Assembly (NCBI RefSeq): GCF_012163155.1 | Contig: NZ_JAAVUN010000005.1 | Coordinates: forward strand, 50,533-114,532 | Direction of reading: 5' to 3' | DNA from: Kocuria subflava | GTDB taxonomy: Bacteria > Actinomycetota > Actinomycetes > Actinomycetales > Micrococcaceae | Length of the DNA: 64,000 nucleotides | Shown: positions 62,852 to 64,000 of the stretch, piece after piece | Layout of the letters: each line of letters begins with the position of its first letter | How positions within the stretch are numbered: the first letter of the stretch is position 1 | The notes under the pieces: model-generated | Database searches by the model: none | What the model was told of the DNA's origin: nothing | The model's input: only the letters and a program-made list of their open reading frames with translations | Made by a program: the position numbers and the translations under genes

Positions 62852-63838
62852 TCAGAACAAGGCGCGCATCAACTGGGAGCGAGCCGCCACCACTCGGGGA
62901 TCCTCCGCACCCACCACACCGAACAGATCGATCAAACGCTTGCGCACGGTCTCCCGGTCCTCCCCGGCCGTGCGGCGGACAAGATTCAGCAGCCGCCGGA
63001 ATGCATCCTCCACGTGCCCACCGGAGAGGTCCAGGTCAGCCACGTCCAACTGGGCCTTGAGGTCATCCGGGGAGGCCGCCGCGGCATCCCGGACGGCCTG
63101 GGCATCCATGACCGTCACCCGCTGCAGCAGCTCCACCTGGGCCATGGCCAACTTGGCCTGGGTGTCCCCGGGGTTCTCCCGGATGGCCTGCTCATACGCG
63201 GCATGGGCACCATCCAGGTCACCGGCCTCCAGCTTGTCCACGGCTTCCTGGTGCAGCGGCGGCAGCGGTTCGGGCTCACTCTGCTCGGCGGTGGGCTCAA
63301 CCTGTCCGCTGACCCCGTTCTGCTGGGCCAGGCTCAACAGTTCCTGCAGCACCGGACCCACCTGGTCCATGGGGATGGCCGACTGTGCAATCGGGACCGG
63401 ACGTCCACCAATCAGTGCCACCACCGTGGGAATCGACTGCGCCTGCAGCGCTTGGGCGATCTCCGGAACCTTCTCGACGTCGACGCCGCTGAGCACCATC
63501 CGACCATCGAGCTGATCGATCTGGGCGGCCAGCTGATCTGCGAACTGCCCCGACTCAGGTGCGTAGCCCGCCGTCAGGACCAAGACCACCGGCACCTGGG
63601 AGGACAACTCCGCCACGGCCTGGAACTGCTGGGGATCGGCAATGTCCCTGCGGAACCGGCCGGGCCCAGCTGATGGAGCCGAAGCACTCTGTGAGGCCTC
63701 CGCCGCTGGGGCACTGTTGGCACCTGCCCCCAGATCCATGGCACCGCGCACCGAGGCGGGCACTGATTGAGCATCCCCTGCTGCCTGGGCGGGGTGCTGG
63801 CCGGAGTGGTGGGACAGGTTCTGGGGGTTCAAACTCAT
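62852..63838 (-). CDS. Thioredoxin-like TPR protein, CnoX/YbbN type
   Basis: A 328-residue protein with an N-terminal disordered region (about 1-60), a thioredoxin fold (about 65-170; VPVVLVLTAGYAPESGQFADQL, SIPTVVALIGGRPV) and a C-terminal tetratricopeptide domain (KLEAGDLDGAHAAYEQAIRENPGD). The CXXC active site is absent, as in CnoX holdase/co-chaperones. TAAGCT (63851-63846) is 7 nt before the ATG at 63838, so a leaderless start is likely. Confidence 0.85.
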   Translation of the reverse strand: MSLNPQNLSHHSGQHPAQAAGDAQSVPASVRGAMDLGAGANSAPAAEASQSASAPSAGPGRFRRDIADPQQFQAVAELSSQVPVVLVLTAGYAPESGQFADQLAAQIDQLDGRMVLSGVDVEKVPEIAQALQAQSIPTVVALIGGRPVPIAQSAIPMDQVGPVLQELLSLAQQNGVSGQVEPTAEQSEPEPLPPLHQEAVDKLEAGDLDGAHAAYEQAIRENPGDTQAKLAMAQVELLQRVTVMDAQAVRDAAAASPDDLKAQLDVADLDLSGGHVEDAFRRLLNLVRRTAGEDRETVRKRLIDLFGVVGAEDPRVVAARSQLMRALF

Positions 63839-63935
63839 GGGCATCAGCTTAGTCGGGGCCCGACGCCCTCACGGTTGCCGGTTGCACAGGTTCGCGCACC
63901 GGGAACGGGGCCGGTGGTGAGCAGGAACCGCCAAT

Positions 63936-63992
63936 CTCCCTGTAGGCGGACACGTACCTCCCTGCTGATGGACAGCTGATCTCCCTGTCCAT
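63936..63992. repeat. CTCCCTG-bearing repeats at the window edge
   Basis: CTCCCTG occurs at 63936-63942, 63958-63964 and 63981-63987, at 22-23 nt intervals, with related GGACA-containing spacers and an 8-bp inverted repeat ATGGACAG/CTGTCCAT (63968-63975, 63985-63992). Multiple short repeats like these are found at the ends of some transposons, for example IS21-type elements; the element itself would lie beyond the window. The rest of 63852-64000 has no gene I can support. Confidence 0.45.
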
Positions 63993-64000
63993 GGCCATGG

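Overview
The window looks like ordinary chromosome from a high-GC actinobacterium of the order Micrococcales, most likely family Micrococcaceae. The evidence is the gene order DUF177-rpmF-rnc-mutM, the murI-MBL-rph-rdgB and clpS-DUF2017 blocks, a mycothiol-type formaldehyde dehydrogenase, actinobacterial DUF3039 and DUF3515 proteins, and gltX followed by tRNA-Gln and tRNA-Glu. I cannot name the genus. There are no rRNA genes, CRISPR arrays or complete insertion sequences. Possible accessory DNA is limited to the two window edges.

Layout. 1-400: orphan MazE-like antitoxin. 407-3611 (minus): mutM, rnc, rpmF, DUF177 and coaD. 3673-6358: an aminotransferase and a UDP-glucose dehydrogenase lying between coaD and rsmD. 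6553-11672 (minus): rsmD, recG, a DAK2-domain protein and thiL. 11779-16932: a DUF3515 lipoprotein, then ddl-gpsA-plsC and murA. 17127-20129: leuCD with a divergent IclR regulator. 20172-23866: two membrane-associated dynamin-like GTPases. 24049-26102: two tRNA-Glu, tRNA-Gln and gltX. 26176-34016: an FAH-family hydrolase, ilvE, leuB, metG, an AIM24 protein, a LeuB paralogue of the tartrate/D-malate dehydrogenase type, and a LysR regulator. 34197-38118: the ilvBNC operon with a leader-peptide attenuator. 38334-44188: tRNA-Lys, MarR/bcp, tRNA-Leu, an orphan peptide-type binding lipoprotein, mqo and a second MarR. 44349-47561: YihY protein, then formaldehyde detoxification (adhC and a metallo-beta-lactamase). 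47596-50356: a multi-pass membrane protein and a degenerate ADP-ribosylglycohydrolase. 50422-55756: a phosphotransferase, rdgB, rph, a cAMP-phosphodiesterase-like MBL protein, murI, DUF2017 and clpS. 55900-57941: pncB and pncA. 58016-63838: a helicase, DUF3039, an ABC-2 exporter and a CnoX-like protein. 63852-64000: a repeat-rich edge.

How the genes work together. Branched-chain amino-acid synthesis dominates the middle 20 kb (leuCD, ilvE, leuB, ilvBNC), with visible control elements: a dyad in the leuC/iclR intergenic region and an 18-codon leader peptide with seven Ile/Val/Leu codons before ilvB. Other gene groups serve cell-wall precursor supply (murA, ddl, murI), translation (gltX with its tRNAs, metG), NAD salvage (pncB-pncA), and formaldehyde detoxification.

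A recurring feature is a -10-like hexamer 6-7 nt upstream of the start codon, predicting leaderless mRNAs for at least fifteen genes. I used it to choose several starts. The least explained elements are the structured leader before adhC, the ilvB leader, the 22-nt tandem repeats between clpS and pncB, and the repeats at the right edge.
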